In this document: piece by piece, positions 55,333 to 64,000 of the stretch | How the letters are laid out: every line of letters begins with the position of its first letter | Position numbering within the stretch: the stretch's first letter is position 1 | Source of the DNA: Marasmius tenuissimus | Taxonomy: Eukaryota > Basidiomycota > Agaricomycetes > Agaricales > Marasmiaceae | DNA: 64,000 nt | Direction of reading: 5' to 3' | Assembly (NCBI GenBank): GCA_029532415.1 | Contig: JAQOTA010000014.1 | Location: 248,001 to 312,000, forward strand | The notes under the pieces: model-generated | What the model saw: the letters and a program-made list of their open reading frames with translations, nothing else | Databases searched by the model: none | Told to the model about the DNA's origin: nothing | Translations under genes and position numbers: made by a program

Positions 55333-55938
55333 TGTACAAGTTTTGTCGTCAGGACACCTGGAATACAGTGTCTCATCGAATAGTGCAGTGCTACCTTTGA
55401 ATACGGAATTATTGCTCTACATGAATAGGAAGCCTGTCATTCCTTCTTGGTAACCAATGAAGGTCATCAACTCACCACGAGGAGCGAGGTTGTTCATCCT
55501 TTTATCTTCAGGAATGAAGACGTAGGCTGCACAACTCATAGCTTGGAGATGTGAAACATCAGGTGCCTTGCCGTAGAGCATCTCGAACGGAGTTCACCAG
55601 CTCAACCGTTGTACGGGAGTACGGTTTTAGAGGTGGACGGCATGCACATGGCAGAATTCCCACCAGGACTGCAGCATACAAGCTTCAAAGCAAAGAGCTT
55701 GGGCCTTCTCATGAATTGTCCTGTTGAATTGTTTAGCACAACCGTTTTGTTGTGGTGTGTACAGTATGCTTTGATCCCTTTGGATCCCATGCTCTTTCAG
55801 TACAGCATCGAATTTCTCGCCTTTGTACTCTCCCCCTTCATTGGACATCCATGTCTTAACAACAGCGTTGAAACTGCATCTTGACCATAGTGAGGAAGTC
55901 TCTTAGAGCAGGTATTGCTCCGTCTTTAGTCTTGACAT
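55333..55938 (-). pseudogene. Copia B integrase
   Basis: Reads on the minus strand DGAIPALRDFLTMVKMQF, then after a frameshift VVKTWMSNEGGEYKGEKFDA, QQNGCAKQFNRTIHEKAQAL and WWEFCHVHAVHL, and further PFEMLYGKAPDVSHLQAMSC towards 55333. In copia integrases the second catalytic residue is Asp in S-D-x-G-G-E and the third is Glu in NGxAERFNR; here they are Asn and Lys. With frameshift and lost catalytic residues the enzyme is dead. An insert at 55939-57087 separates it from the N-terminal part. Confidence 0.75.
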
Positions 55939-57087
55939 CAGTGAAACGGGAATTCTATGAGAGGCATGGGCGGCATGGATGCATGAAAAATTTCCGCTCT
56001 CCATGCGCCCCTTGCCAAATTCTTAAAAAACTGTCCATACCTCCTCATAGGTATGGGAGGTATGGGGGTATATCACGCACTCAGGAGTACAGAGATCAAT
56101 TCAACTAATAAACTATTATAACTGTTCAGTATGTAGTAAGTAAGTAAATAGAAGGGCGAAGAATGTTACGCCTTGAAAGCAAACAGAGGCCGGATCGCGC
56201 TAGTTAAGTACCTGCGTGGGAGAACTGTACAGTTTCTCAGAAAGTTCTGAGTGGCTTGCCAATCACGGTCACGGGTCACCGGTTGACGACACATCAATTT
56301 TTCCCTTGTCTTCAAGTTCTACTGTCCATTCACAGCACCTTCTACAAAGCCTTGCTTGTTGGCCCATTTGACTTGCAAAACAAAAGTACGCCTATGACAT
56401 GTTTTCTTCTATCATCATTTTTCAAACCAAATTTCTAGGCTTTCGACGTCAAGATACAGTTAGGATTTTAAGAAAGGGTAGTGATATCGAGTTGGGACAG
56501 ATTGGTACTGGGGTGAGTCATGTTAATTTCTTTTCTTTCTTTCTGAAACTCATTATATGTCCAGGTATGGTCTGTCTATCTCGATATTTGGCTGTGTGGT
56601 GGCAAAGGTTGATGATTGATCTTGGCAGGCTGTAGAAATCAGTTGCGTGGCACGGGAAGTTGATCGTGAGTTGTTACATGCATTTTTCTGCCCGATAGTA
56701 ACTAATTTGAGGTTGTTACTTCATAGTTCAGTGGTGCAAATCTGAGTGTGAATTGGCTTGTTGGACAGTTGAAAAAAACCGAATGGGCAGATCCAAGTAC
56801 GAGTACAGGTGCATAGTATATAGGTTTTTGTACCTAGCAGTATCGAGTACATTCTGCGCAATAAAAAATCATCATTTCCCGCCGCATTTTTCGATGTACA
56901 CTGTAGATTAGACGTATGGAGAGGTAGGGGAAGGTATGTAGTGTTAGACAGTATGGAGGCATGGAGCTGCATAGGCTTGGTTTGATGGCTCCATGCATGC
57001 CCTCCCTGCTCCATACTGGTATGGGGGAGGTATGGGAAGGTATGGGAAGGTATGGATCCATACCTCCATAGATTTCCTGTTTCACTG
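55939..57087. mobile_element. hAT-like insert in copia B (unit 2 copy)
   Basis: Duplicate of 44737-45885: inverted CAGTGAAAC(G/A)GGAA ends and subterminal GGTATGG repeats. Confidence 0.55.
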
Positions 57088-57480
57088 ATGGAGCAGAGAT
57101 GTCCAAGCATACAACATGCAGTTATTGAGAAAAGAGATGTAGTACTTGTACCAGTGATATGATTCAGCCGAGTACGACTTCAGATCTGAATGTATATGCT
57201 CAAACAGTTTAGAAGCTCTTGTCTTAGAGTTGGGGAATGATTTCTCATGCATCTTGCCTTCAGCACAACCATGACACAGAGGTGTCTTCTTGGTAGGCAT
57301 TTTGAGGTCAAGTGGGAAACCTTGCGTATGTTTCCGAGCTTTATTTAGGGCTTTATCCAATGAATGCCCAAAGTGTCTGTGCTCAATATCATAGTCGACG
57401 TTGTAAACAACCAACTTGGCTAATAAGCTCTCAGCAGATGCTTTCCACAAGTGAACCCAATAAATGGTTTGACCAGGCAT
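57088..57480 (-). pseudogene. Copia B GAG-pre-integrase domain and start of integrase
   Basis: Reads DIEHRHFGHSLDKALNKARK, the zinc-binding CHGCAEGKMHEKSF, and HIHSDLKSYSAESYHWYKYY, which contains the first integrase Asp. It continues as CMLYAWTSLLHQ and is cut by the insert. The unit 1 copy is at 45880-46278. Confidence 0.75.
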
Positions 57481-57504
57481 ATGAGGGTAGGAAACAAGTG
57501 ACTG

Positions 57505-57942
57505 TCATCGCTGTGATGAATAGAAGGCCAACTTCTTTGCGTTTCCACGAATTGAAAGACCATCTTGAAGGAACTCTCCCATGGAAAGGAGTTGTATGTC
57601 CAATTGTGGAATGTAGTAGACGGGATAGAGACACGAAACACACTTTGTAAGTTTACCGTCTTGTCCTTCGATGTTATGCTTAATGTAGACTGTGCCTTTA
57701 CCCTTGATCTGTATAGGTTTGCCCTTATTCGCAGTATTTACAATAGGACCATCAAGCAATTCATATTCAGCAAAATCATTCATGTCATTCATGAAATGAG
57801 AGGAGGCACTGGAATCAAGGAGCCAACCCTGTGTGTTATTCTCACTTTTCTTTCCCTTGCACTGAGTACAACCCATGAAGTGGGTACTGACAGCATTGCA
57901 ATATGATTCAAGTGATGCCAGATCACTACGACTATGACACAA
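57505..57942 (-). pseudogene. Copia B protease
   Basis: Contains GWLLDSSASSHFMNDMNDF, the protease active-site region (DSSAS where DSGAS is usual, i.e. Gly replaced by Ser at the catalytic loop), then IQIKGKGTVYIKH and LDIQLLSMGEFLQDG as in copia elements. The right end of the tandem duplication (57524) falls at the 3' end of this ORF. Confidence 0.75.
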
Positions 57943-57969
57943 ACTACTGATACCAGCTAATTGTGAGCA

Positions 57970-58946
57970 TCACTGTAAGGTCATATCAGTCTGGGAAAGC
58001 AGGTCAAGAAACAAAACTTGCCTGTTATCATGGAACAATCCAAGAGAGACGTCATCCGGGACGTCCTCAACCCCTGCAGCTTCAGCAATGTCGTTGTCAA
58101 TGTCATTTCCAAATAGAGAGGTCATATCATCCATACTGTCGTCAGACCAATCAATCTCTACATCTTCATCAGACTCAATGCTACAAGCGCATTTAGAAGA
58201 AGTAGGAGAATCATATCTGGCTCCCTCATGTCCCTCATCATCCTCCAAAAGACACTTGGATGAGGACACATGCAGTTGGATGCATTCCTGAAGCAAACAA
58301 TTGGTGGCAGACGTGACAATCTGTTCGAGGGGTTTGAGATACTGTGCTGTCTTAGGAGCACCTAGTCTGTCAGCGAGGGTATGAGCTTCTTGGACATCAT
58401 CAAACACTGACTCGGTGTGCCGGAAACCCGTGAAGGACTGCATAGCAGCTGGGTTCCTGTTGACAACCGGTGGTGGGGCAGTGCTGTCACAAGACCTGTC
58501 CCAGTGACCGGTGAAGTGAGCTGGGGGCGGTGATCCCCTAGCACGGCGAGGAGGGGCGCTAGCAATCTCAGCGCACAAGGAATTGTTGACCATGTTCAAC
58601 ACGATACATTCCCTGCGGTCGGTGATCAAGGAGTAGGGACAGGTGGGAGGAGGAGCTGCAACGACGGATGCATAAGACGTGAGATGAGAGTGACCATGAG
58701 ATCGATTGTTACTGCTATTATTACTGCCAGCGTTGCCAGAACCCTGGTACTGATTGATACCATCGCGGGTGCCACGCTGCTGCTTCTTCTTCCTACCCTT
58801 GTCTCGACTTGAAGAGGGGCGTTGCTGCTGCTGTGGTGGGCGCTGTTGGTTCTGCTGCTGCTGGTTCCCACACTGAGTGCGATTCTGCTGCTGGCACTGC
58901 TGCTGACCAAAAGATGGTTCATGGTTACCAGCACGCTTAACCACAG
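57970..58946 (-). pseudogene. Copia B gag, C-terminal part
   Basis: A long open frame continuing the gag region from the solo LTR insertion site: Q-rich (CQQQNRTQCGNQQQQ), basic, then N/S-rich and ending in an acidic D/E-rich tail (SDEDVEIDWSDDSMDDM). No clear zinc knuckle is visible. The ORF that starts at 59052 does so artificially inside the solo LTR. Confidence 0.6.
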
Positions 58947-59683
58947 TGTTAGGATCGTGCAGATTGGGTAGAGATAAGATAAGATATGAGGTTATATATG
59001 CTGTCGGATGGATATGATAGGAAAGAGATAAGATGAAGGAGTGTGGGAGCAACGGATCTAGAGCAGACAGTAGCTGAAGGTTTCGCCAACAGCACCATGA
59101 ACTGAGCTGTCCTTCTACTAGACTAAGAGGACAAGTTGCGAGAGAGAATAAAAGACATGATAGAGAAGTATCCTGGTTGATCCAGGGTGATTCTGGTTGA
59201 TTTCGAGTCTAAAGATACAGGATAGAAGTATAGAGCTTATATAGAGTTATAGTAAATGAATGAATCATAAGTGAGTCAAGTGCAGGAAAGGTTGAAGTAT
59301 CATATGGAGTCAAACACGGGGAGAATAGTTCCGGAAAGGAAATGAACCGGAAATGAATAAGTGCGTGATGGAATGAAGATATGAACAGAATAAGTGAGTG
59401 TGGGAATATCTCGGAAGTCGGAGATAAGTAAGTCAGAATAAGTCAGAATAAAAGGTGGAATGAGTCCCGGAAGCGGAGGCGGAAGTAGTGGAGGTTCCGG
59501 GGATGGACTTGGTGTGAGAGACTGAACCGTGGAAGTGAAGGTTGAGTGCCGGGGATGGAATAGTGTTGGAATGGACTAGAGTAATAGCCCGGAAGTACCC
59601 AGAATGGGTCTGGACGTGATGTGACTAGCCAGGTGTGATGTGACTAGGTGAGATAGACCAGGGTAAGATGCATGGATGTAACA
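58947..59683. mobile_element. Solo LTR inserted in copia B gag
   Basis: 737 bp with inverted termini TGTTA...TAACA, flanked by a perfect 5-bp duplication CACAG (58942-58946 and 59684-59688). It has a TTATATAG box near 59238 and purine-rich GATAAGAT repeats. It splits the copia B gag frame cleanly (NRLSV on one side, VVKRAGNHEPS on the other). It represents LTR-LTR recombination of another retroelement. Confidence 0.85.
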
Positions 59684-60364
59684 CACAGAGAGGCGGTTGG
59701 TGAGCTGAGGGTTGTGACGTTCACATTCTACCATGATGGCTTCTTGAACTTTACTGACAGTGAGGGCAGCTTTGTCCATGGGATCATTGTGAAGGGATTT
59801 GGAGGAGGCGGTGTCCCATTCAGGAGGAATAATGGCGATGAGTAAGAGGGCTTTGATTAACTCGGGGAGAACCACCCCTACCTTGGCAAGTCATTTGATG
59901 TAGGACTTGAACTTGGCGATGCCGACCTGGGGGTTACTGGTGGTGAGTCTGAAGGAAACAAGTTTAACAAAGTCGCCATAGATAGCAGACAAAGTTGGCT
60001 TGCTGAACTGTTCAATGATCTCTTCCCAGGCTCTAGCAGCAGGCAAGTCCTTGACAGGATTAAAGATTTCCTTGGTGGAGGTGATCTGAATCATCCCCAT
60101 TAGCTGGAGATCTGCCTTATCCCATTCACAGCACTCCTTGACTCATTCGGCCTGAATGTTGGCTGGGACTGGGGCATAGGTGATGGGATCTCCACCCAGG
60201 GAGCTGGTCACAGCGCCGATGGGTGCTTCTGGGCGAGGTTCTTTGCCAGTAAGATGGCCATAGAAACCTTGGGTCTTGGTCACCACTTCCATTTCGCCTT
60301 CATAGGTCTGTTTGAAACCAGTACTGTCGAAGCAACCAGAGAAGTACTTCTTAATGTCGAACAT
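59684..60364 (-). pseudogene. Copia B gag, N-terminal part
   Basis: From ATG 60364, only 22 bp after the LTR: MFDIKKYFSGCFDSTGFKQ, then ARAWEEIIEQFSKPTLSAIY and FVKLVSFRLTTSNPQVGIAK, a pattern of copia-type Gag. Two in-frame TGA codons (60143-60145 and 59891-59893) break it. It ends at the solo LTR. Confidence 0.7.
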
Positions 60365-60386
60365 GGCAGTAGGAGGTTAGGTTTAG

Positions 60387-60986
60387 TGTTGGATCTAGAA
60401 GAGACAGCATCAGCATGCGTCTAATCAACACAGGGAGCAGCCATAAAGGGCACTGTGCTCAATGAGGAGCATTGGATCCTTGAGATCCGATGTCATCGAA
60501 GGATGTACATCAATGCCATTGATCGAACACTCAAATGAAGAAGTCAATGGCAACATACAGGTCTAGCCTAGCTAGCTGGTGACAGCAGCCACAAGGGCGC
60601 AACGTCGTTGACAGCAAGCCATTAAGGCACTCGTCATTGTAGTGGGCTAACCAGGGCCCATAACTTGATGAGCCGGCATGACACCTAGCGCAGTGGACTA
60701 CAACACAGCTACAACTACTACTTACCAGAGAGGAGTTTAGAGAGATAAAGGCGAGATGTAGAAGCTCAAGCACACTGTAGATTCAAGTAGAGAACTATGA
60801 GCTTATATACATGTAGAGACATAGAACTACCATATAAGGAGTATAATAGAAATTGTACATATGAGCATAATGAACAATGAAGAATGGAACAATAGCGAAT
60901 GCATTGTCCCGCATAATACATTAGCGGGAAGAGTGAACTGGGACTTTGGATATACCGGGATCTAATAATAGTCCACAGATTCAACA
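60387..60986 (-). repeat. 5' LTR of copia B
   Basis: 600 bp bounded by TGTTG...CAACA inverted termini, with a TATA-like GTATATAAGC (minus strand) near 60805. It immediately precedes the gag start. The very short distance to the ATG leaves little room for a normal leader. Confidence 0.7.
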
Positions 60987-60989
60987 TGA

Positions 60990-61604
60990 GCTTGGTGGCA
61001 ACAGTGTACTGAATCCATGAAACGTCTGGGATTCAAACATTGTTTATCCGATGCTGGCATATACGTCTTCAACAAGAATGGCAAAATAGTTATTGCTATT
61101 GTCTATGTTGATGATGTTTATTCATGGGAAATGATCACGCCCAAGTTAAACAACTCAAAAGCAAATTCATGAAGATCTGGGAATGTCAAGACCTCTTTTG
61201 CTGATTCTGATTGGGCAACTGATATGGATGACCAAAAATCACAGACTGTATATCTTGTCAAGCTTGCTGATGCACCGGTCTCATGGGTTTCCCAGAAACA
61301 AAAGACGGTTGCATTATCATCCACTGAAGCCGAATATATGGCTTTATCTGATTGTACACGTCAGATTTCATGGATGAAATCATTACTTAACGAACTTGGT
61401 TACCCAGTGAAATCAATACCTTGTGTTAGTGATAACCAAGGCGCAATATTTCTCAGTAGCAATGAAGTCTCTGAGAAGCAAACAAAACATATTGATGTCT
61501 GTTACCATTTCATCAGGGGCGCAGTCACAGATCAAAAGGTTAAAATCTTTTATGCTCCAACAGCGGATCAACCTGCAGATCTTCTTACAAAGAATCTGGC
61601 ATGA
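60990..61604 (+). pseudogene. Copia A reverse transcriptase end and RNase H
   Basis: Begins within RT: SMKRLGFKHCLSDAGIYVF, then IVYVDDV, the catalytic YVDD box, after which the frame shifts (MGNDHAQVKQLKSKFMKIWE). A deletion joins this to RNase H: ADSDWATDMDDQKSQTVYLV, SSTEAEYMALSDCTRQISWM and VKIFYAPTADQPADLLTKNL. Stop at 61602-61604. The N-terminal RT is missing, so A cannot be active. Confidence 0.8.
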
Positions 61605-62110
61605 CCCAAGTTTGAAAAGTTTAGACAACCTTTAGGATTAACCTTCCACTAATTTGATCTATGCATGACAATACGTGTCACACACTATTGATAGAGCTAT
61701 GCCTCTACGAACACTTGCGCTCTCATGCAAGAAGTATCTACATAGCTATTGCTTCACAAATAATACTGTAGATACTTACTACATATGTAGTTGCATCAAG
61801 TATGATGCTCATAGTCCTCAGTGCGAGGCACAACAGACTTTAGGGACTTTTAGTACCTAAGCAGACCAATAGGACTTTAACAGTACTCATTGGTATTATG
61901 ACTATACAGCTAAATACCTACTTCTAGTAGTAGTTTCATATGATGGTAATGCCTCTTACATGTACTGAACTTGTGTATAAAAGCTGGTATTCCAAGGCCT
62001 TAAGCCTTAGGACAATCTACTCGGTTATTACCTCTCAAGCATCTCAAAGCACTCTTACAACTAGCTCTACAAGCTAGCTAACCCAAGGTGAGGTTTAGGA
62101 CATTATAACC
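61605..62110 (+). repeat. Probable 3' LTR region of copia A
   Basis: AT-rich non-coding sequence after the RNase H stop with a TGTATAAAAG promoter-like box near 61974-61983, as expected for a 3' LTR. The exact ends are not determined and no matching 5' LTR was seen. Confidence 0.4.
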
Positions 62111-63142
62111 CACTGTACAGTTTGACTATGCTGGCTCTTCACAGCAAATATGAGAACAGTACATTGAGAGAGATCTGATGCTACTTTCCCTCTCCAGAGT
62201 TGTGGGTTGTTCAATGAGAATACAGCGGGATTGGGGCAAATAAGGGTAAGAGAGAGTTGCCATTGCTTTTAAAACAGGTGCTCACAGAGATGTGTCCCCA
62301 TCGGGACTCAGATGGTTCTTGGTTTGATGGAGCTGAAAAGGATTGTAGTGGGGTTTATAATGTTCAGGGCTATAGAACCCGGAGAATATGCATCCAGAGC
62401 AGCGGAAGAGGAAAAATCTGATTGCTTTGCATTTGCATGGGTCAAAATCTCTGTATCATCGGTTGATGAGAACACTCAAGCAGAATACGGGGTTTGAAAT
62501 GACCGTTTTCAATGATTCTCTGACCTCTCCTTGTGTGGAAGAGATAAATATGGTACCCATTATGGACAACCTAGTCCGTTTGGGATTGGGTCATTCAAGT
62601 TTACGGGGACGGAGGCAACTCGATCATCTTTGCTTTAGCTGTATATGACTGAATTTGGTTGCTCCACATTATGTTGACTCGACAGGAGTGTTTGGATGAT
62701 AATAATGTGGCGTAATCCTTTTAGTTTGATCAGGAATAGAGCTTATGATATTGATGGCCGCTTTAATGCTAGACTAAACAATCACATCTACAATACCATG
62801 AATACAGAGAAGTTGATCACATTGATCAATCAAGGGTACCAGGATGAACAAGGTTTTGCGAAGGTATTCATAACCAGTATACCCCCGGAGAGATCGAAGA
62901 GTCCCATCTACAGTCTACGTGCCTGATACGCCCGCGGTGTATAGGCATCAAATTAGGACTAGTACACAGTTGAGCTTAATGTATGGTATAAGCCTGAACT
63001 AGTCATGAGGGTATGTAAGTAGAACAGAATATGTAAATTTGGAAAGGAAGGAAGTGGTCATCTATTCCGTGGTCAGTTGACGAACTAGACACAGGTAGAA
63101 AAACAACATTTCAATCATCAGCATTACCAGCACCCTCGTACT
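62111..63142. other. Unrecognised sequence right of the nest
   Basis: Contains short open stretches (for example 62388-62648 and 62696-62926) with no family resemblance I can support. Possibly decayed host sequence. Confidence 0.3.
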
Positions 63143-63601
63143 TCACACCGCCTTTCCGACCTTGACATTCAAGGGTGGTTTGTCTGACATCTCAATCCTC
63201 CCCACAATGCCTCTTTCCTTGACTCTTGTCAGTGATTGTCGAAGGTTGACAGTGCCATGGGCGGCTGAAGACCATTGTTGGGAATTATTTGATCTTCCCC
63301 TTATGGCAAATGGCAAGGTTGATACCACTTTTTGAGCACTTTCCACAGCTTGTTCGTGCACAATTCGTACAATTATAAGAGTTAGGGTAATGGCCTGAGA
63401 CCAAGATGCTTTAGCAAAATCATACCCTTGAAATGGATGGCGCATCAAGGCATGTCTAAAACTTCCCGACCCTACACCCAAAGTTCTTTCCCCAGTGTCA
63501 AAGTTGGGCAAGGGCCAGGTAGACCCAAAAAGTGTATAAGGTGTAGGTGAAAAATACATATCCAAGCCAATTAACCCACAAACCATCCATAATTGAGGCA
63601 C
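63143..63601 (-). CDS. Hypothetical ORF, 152 codons
   Basis: Open frame on the minus strand starting MPQLWMVCGLIGLDMYFSPT. I do not recognise it. Upstream minus-strand sequence to about 63880 is partly open in another frame, so it may be an exon of a longer gene or chance. Confidence 0.25.
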   Translation of the reverse strand: MPQLWMVCGLIGLDMYFSPTPYTLFGSTWPLPNFDTGERTLGVGSGSFRHALMRHPFQGYDFAKASWSQAITLTLIIVRIVHEQAVESAQKVVSTLPFAIRGRSNNSQQWSSAAHGTVNLRQSLTRVKERGIVGRIEMSDKPPLNVKVGKAV

Positions 63602-64000
63602 AGAGTTTCCATGAGCTTTGTCATATTGACTATCAGCTTAGAACCCATAAAGCGAGCTAAGATCATAACAAGACGCTTTTTGAGTGAGCCAACTCGTGAT
63701 CTCTGGATGGAGAAACTGAGAAAGGCACAACTGCAGGCAATAGTGCTGAGCAAAAACACTTGGAAACTATATATATATATCACAAGAACAACAGGTAGAG
63801 AGTCCGTCAAGTAGGTCAGATAACTGGAAGTAGAGTCTACACAAAATACAAAATCTTTGTTGCAACATTGTAAGCTCATAACCTTTGTATGCTGTCTTGT
63901 GGCACTTATTGATCAACCCATTGGTGTTAGTCTTGAATCTGGATTTCTTTACTCCGCTGTGCAGGTGATAGATGTTCTTATACCACTGATTATAGATCCC
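63602..64000. other. Right edge of the window, nothing recognised
   Basis: AT-rich sequence with a short TATATATAT run near 63769-63779. No supported feature. Confidence 0.3.

Larger units (their letters stand above)
46323..57524. repeat. Tandem duplication, unit 2 (11,202 bp)
   Basis: Head-to-tail repeat of 35121-46322. Between the units copia B sequence (...GATGAATAGA) joins directly to pogo sequence (ATATGTCCCAG). At the far end B continues uninterrupted (TAGAAGGCCAAC), which shows the ancestral joint. Only one base (A) can be assigned to either side of the junction. Confidence 0.95.
55333..60986 (-). mobile_element. Copia-type retrotransposon B, 3'-truncated
   Basis: On the minus strand, in order: 5' LTR (60387-60986), gag, protease, GAG-pre-integrase and integrase. 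RT, RNase H and the 3' LTR are absent; the integrase runs directly into copia A hinge sequence at about 55332. Right of the LTR, copia A reverse-transcriptase sequence resumes at about 60995. B therefore lies inside A, and both lost sequence at the left joint. It carries a hAT-like insert and a solo LTR. Confidence 0.8.

Noticed and set aside
1..64000. tRNA or rRNA genes
   Set aside because: I looked for cloverleaf arms with A/B boxes and for conserved rRNA blocks and found none that I could support by eye.

Overview
The window is eukaryotic and almost certainly from a filamentous basidiomycete, most likely an Agaricomycete. The evidence is short 54-79 bp GT-AG introns, an F-box protein and NACHT proteins of types typical of mushroom-forming fungi, a DUF1275 (YoaK-like) remnant, and pogo, hAT-like, Ty3/chromovirus and copia elements. 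There are no operons, tRNAs, rRNAs or CRISPR arrays. It is an accessory, transposon-dominated region in which nearly every host gene I can recognise is broken.

Layout. Positions 1-8290 hold two related non-autonomous DNA transposons (161-4661 and 4967-8282) with about 350 bp terminal inverted repeats (TIRs) and perfect 8-bp target duplications; the first carries a nested 1.03 kb element. A TA-flanked MITE (8293-8544) follows. From 8668 to 14327 lie the pieces of one F-box/leucine-rich-repeat gene, split by an LTR-like insert, a hAT MITE (9983-10555), an insert bounded by ACTATATAGT motifs and a 1.4 kb palindrome-rich element (12668-14052). A 5'-truncated NACHT pseudogene (14697-16090), unrecognised decayed coding sequence and a DUF1275 pseudogene (19263-20110) follow. 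A 1.69 kb foldback element with 337-bp arms (22889-24577) sits just upstream of a nearly complete NACHT gene (24676-27462) that has a frameshift, a lost splice donor and an in-frame stop.

From about 29 to 61.6 kb is a transposon nest. Copia element A (+) was entered by a palindrome-rich element (about 31919-43191). That element was entered in turn by a pogo-like transposon (32252-35387) and by a full-length Ty3 chromovirus (35426-41958). A was also broken by a second copia element B (-), itself carrying a hAT-like insert and a solo LTR. Finally an 11,202-bp segment (35121-46322) containing the whole Ty3 element was tandemly duplicated (46323-57524), leaving two Ty3 copies that differ at one base among the positions I compared.

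The best functional story is the Ty3 element: intact gag and pol with chromodomain, perfect TSD, 484-bp LTRs, and a primer-binding site that is a 10-nt perfect complement of the predicted 5' end of its own transcript. This points to Tf1-type self-priming. Its roughly 790-nt leader contains no ATG although the gag frame is open through most of it.
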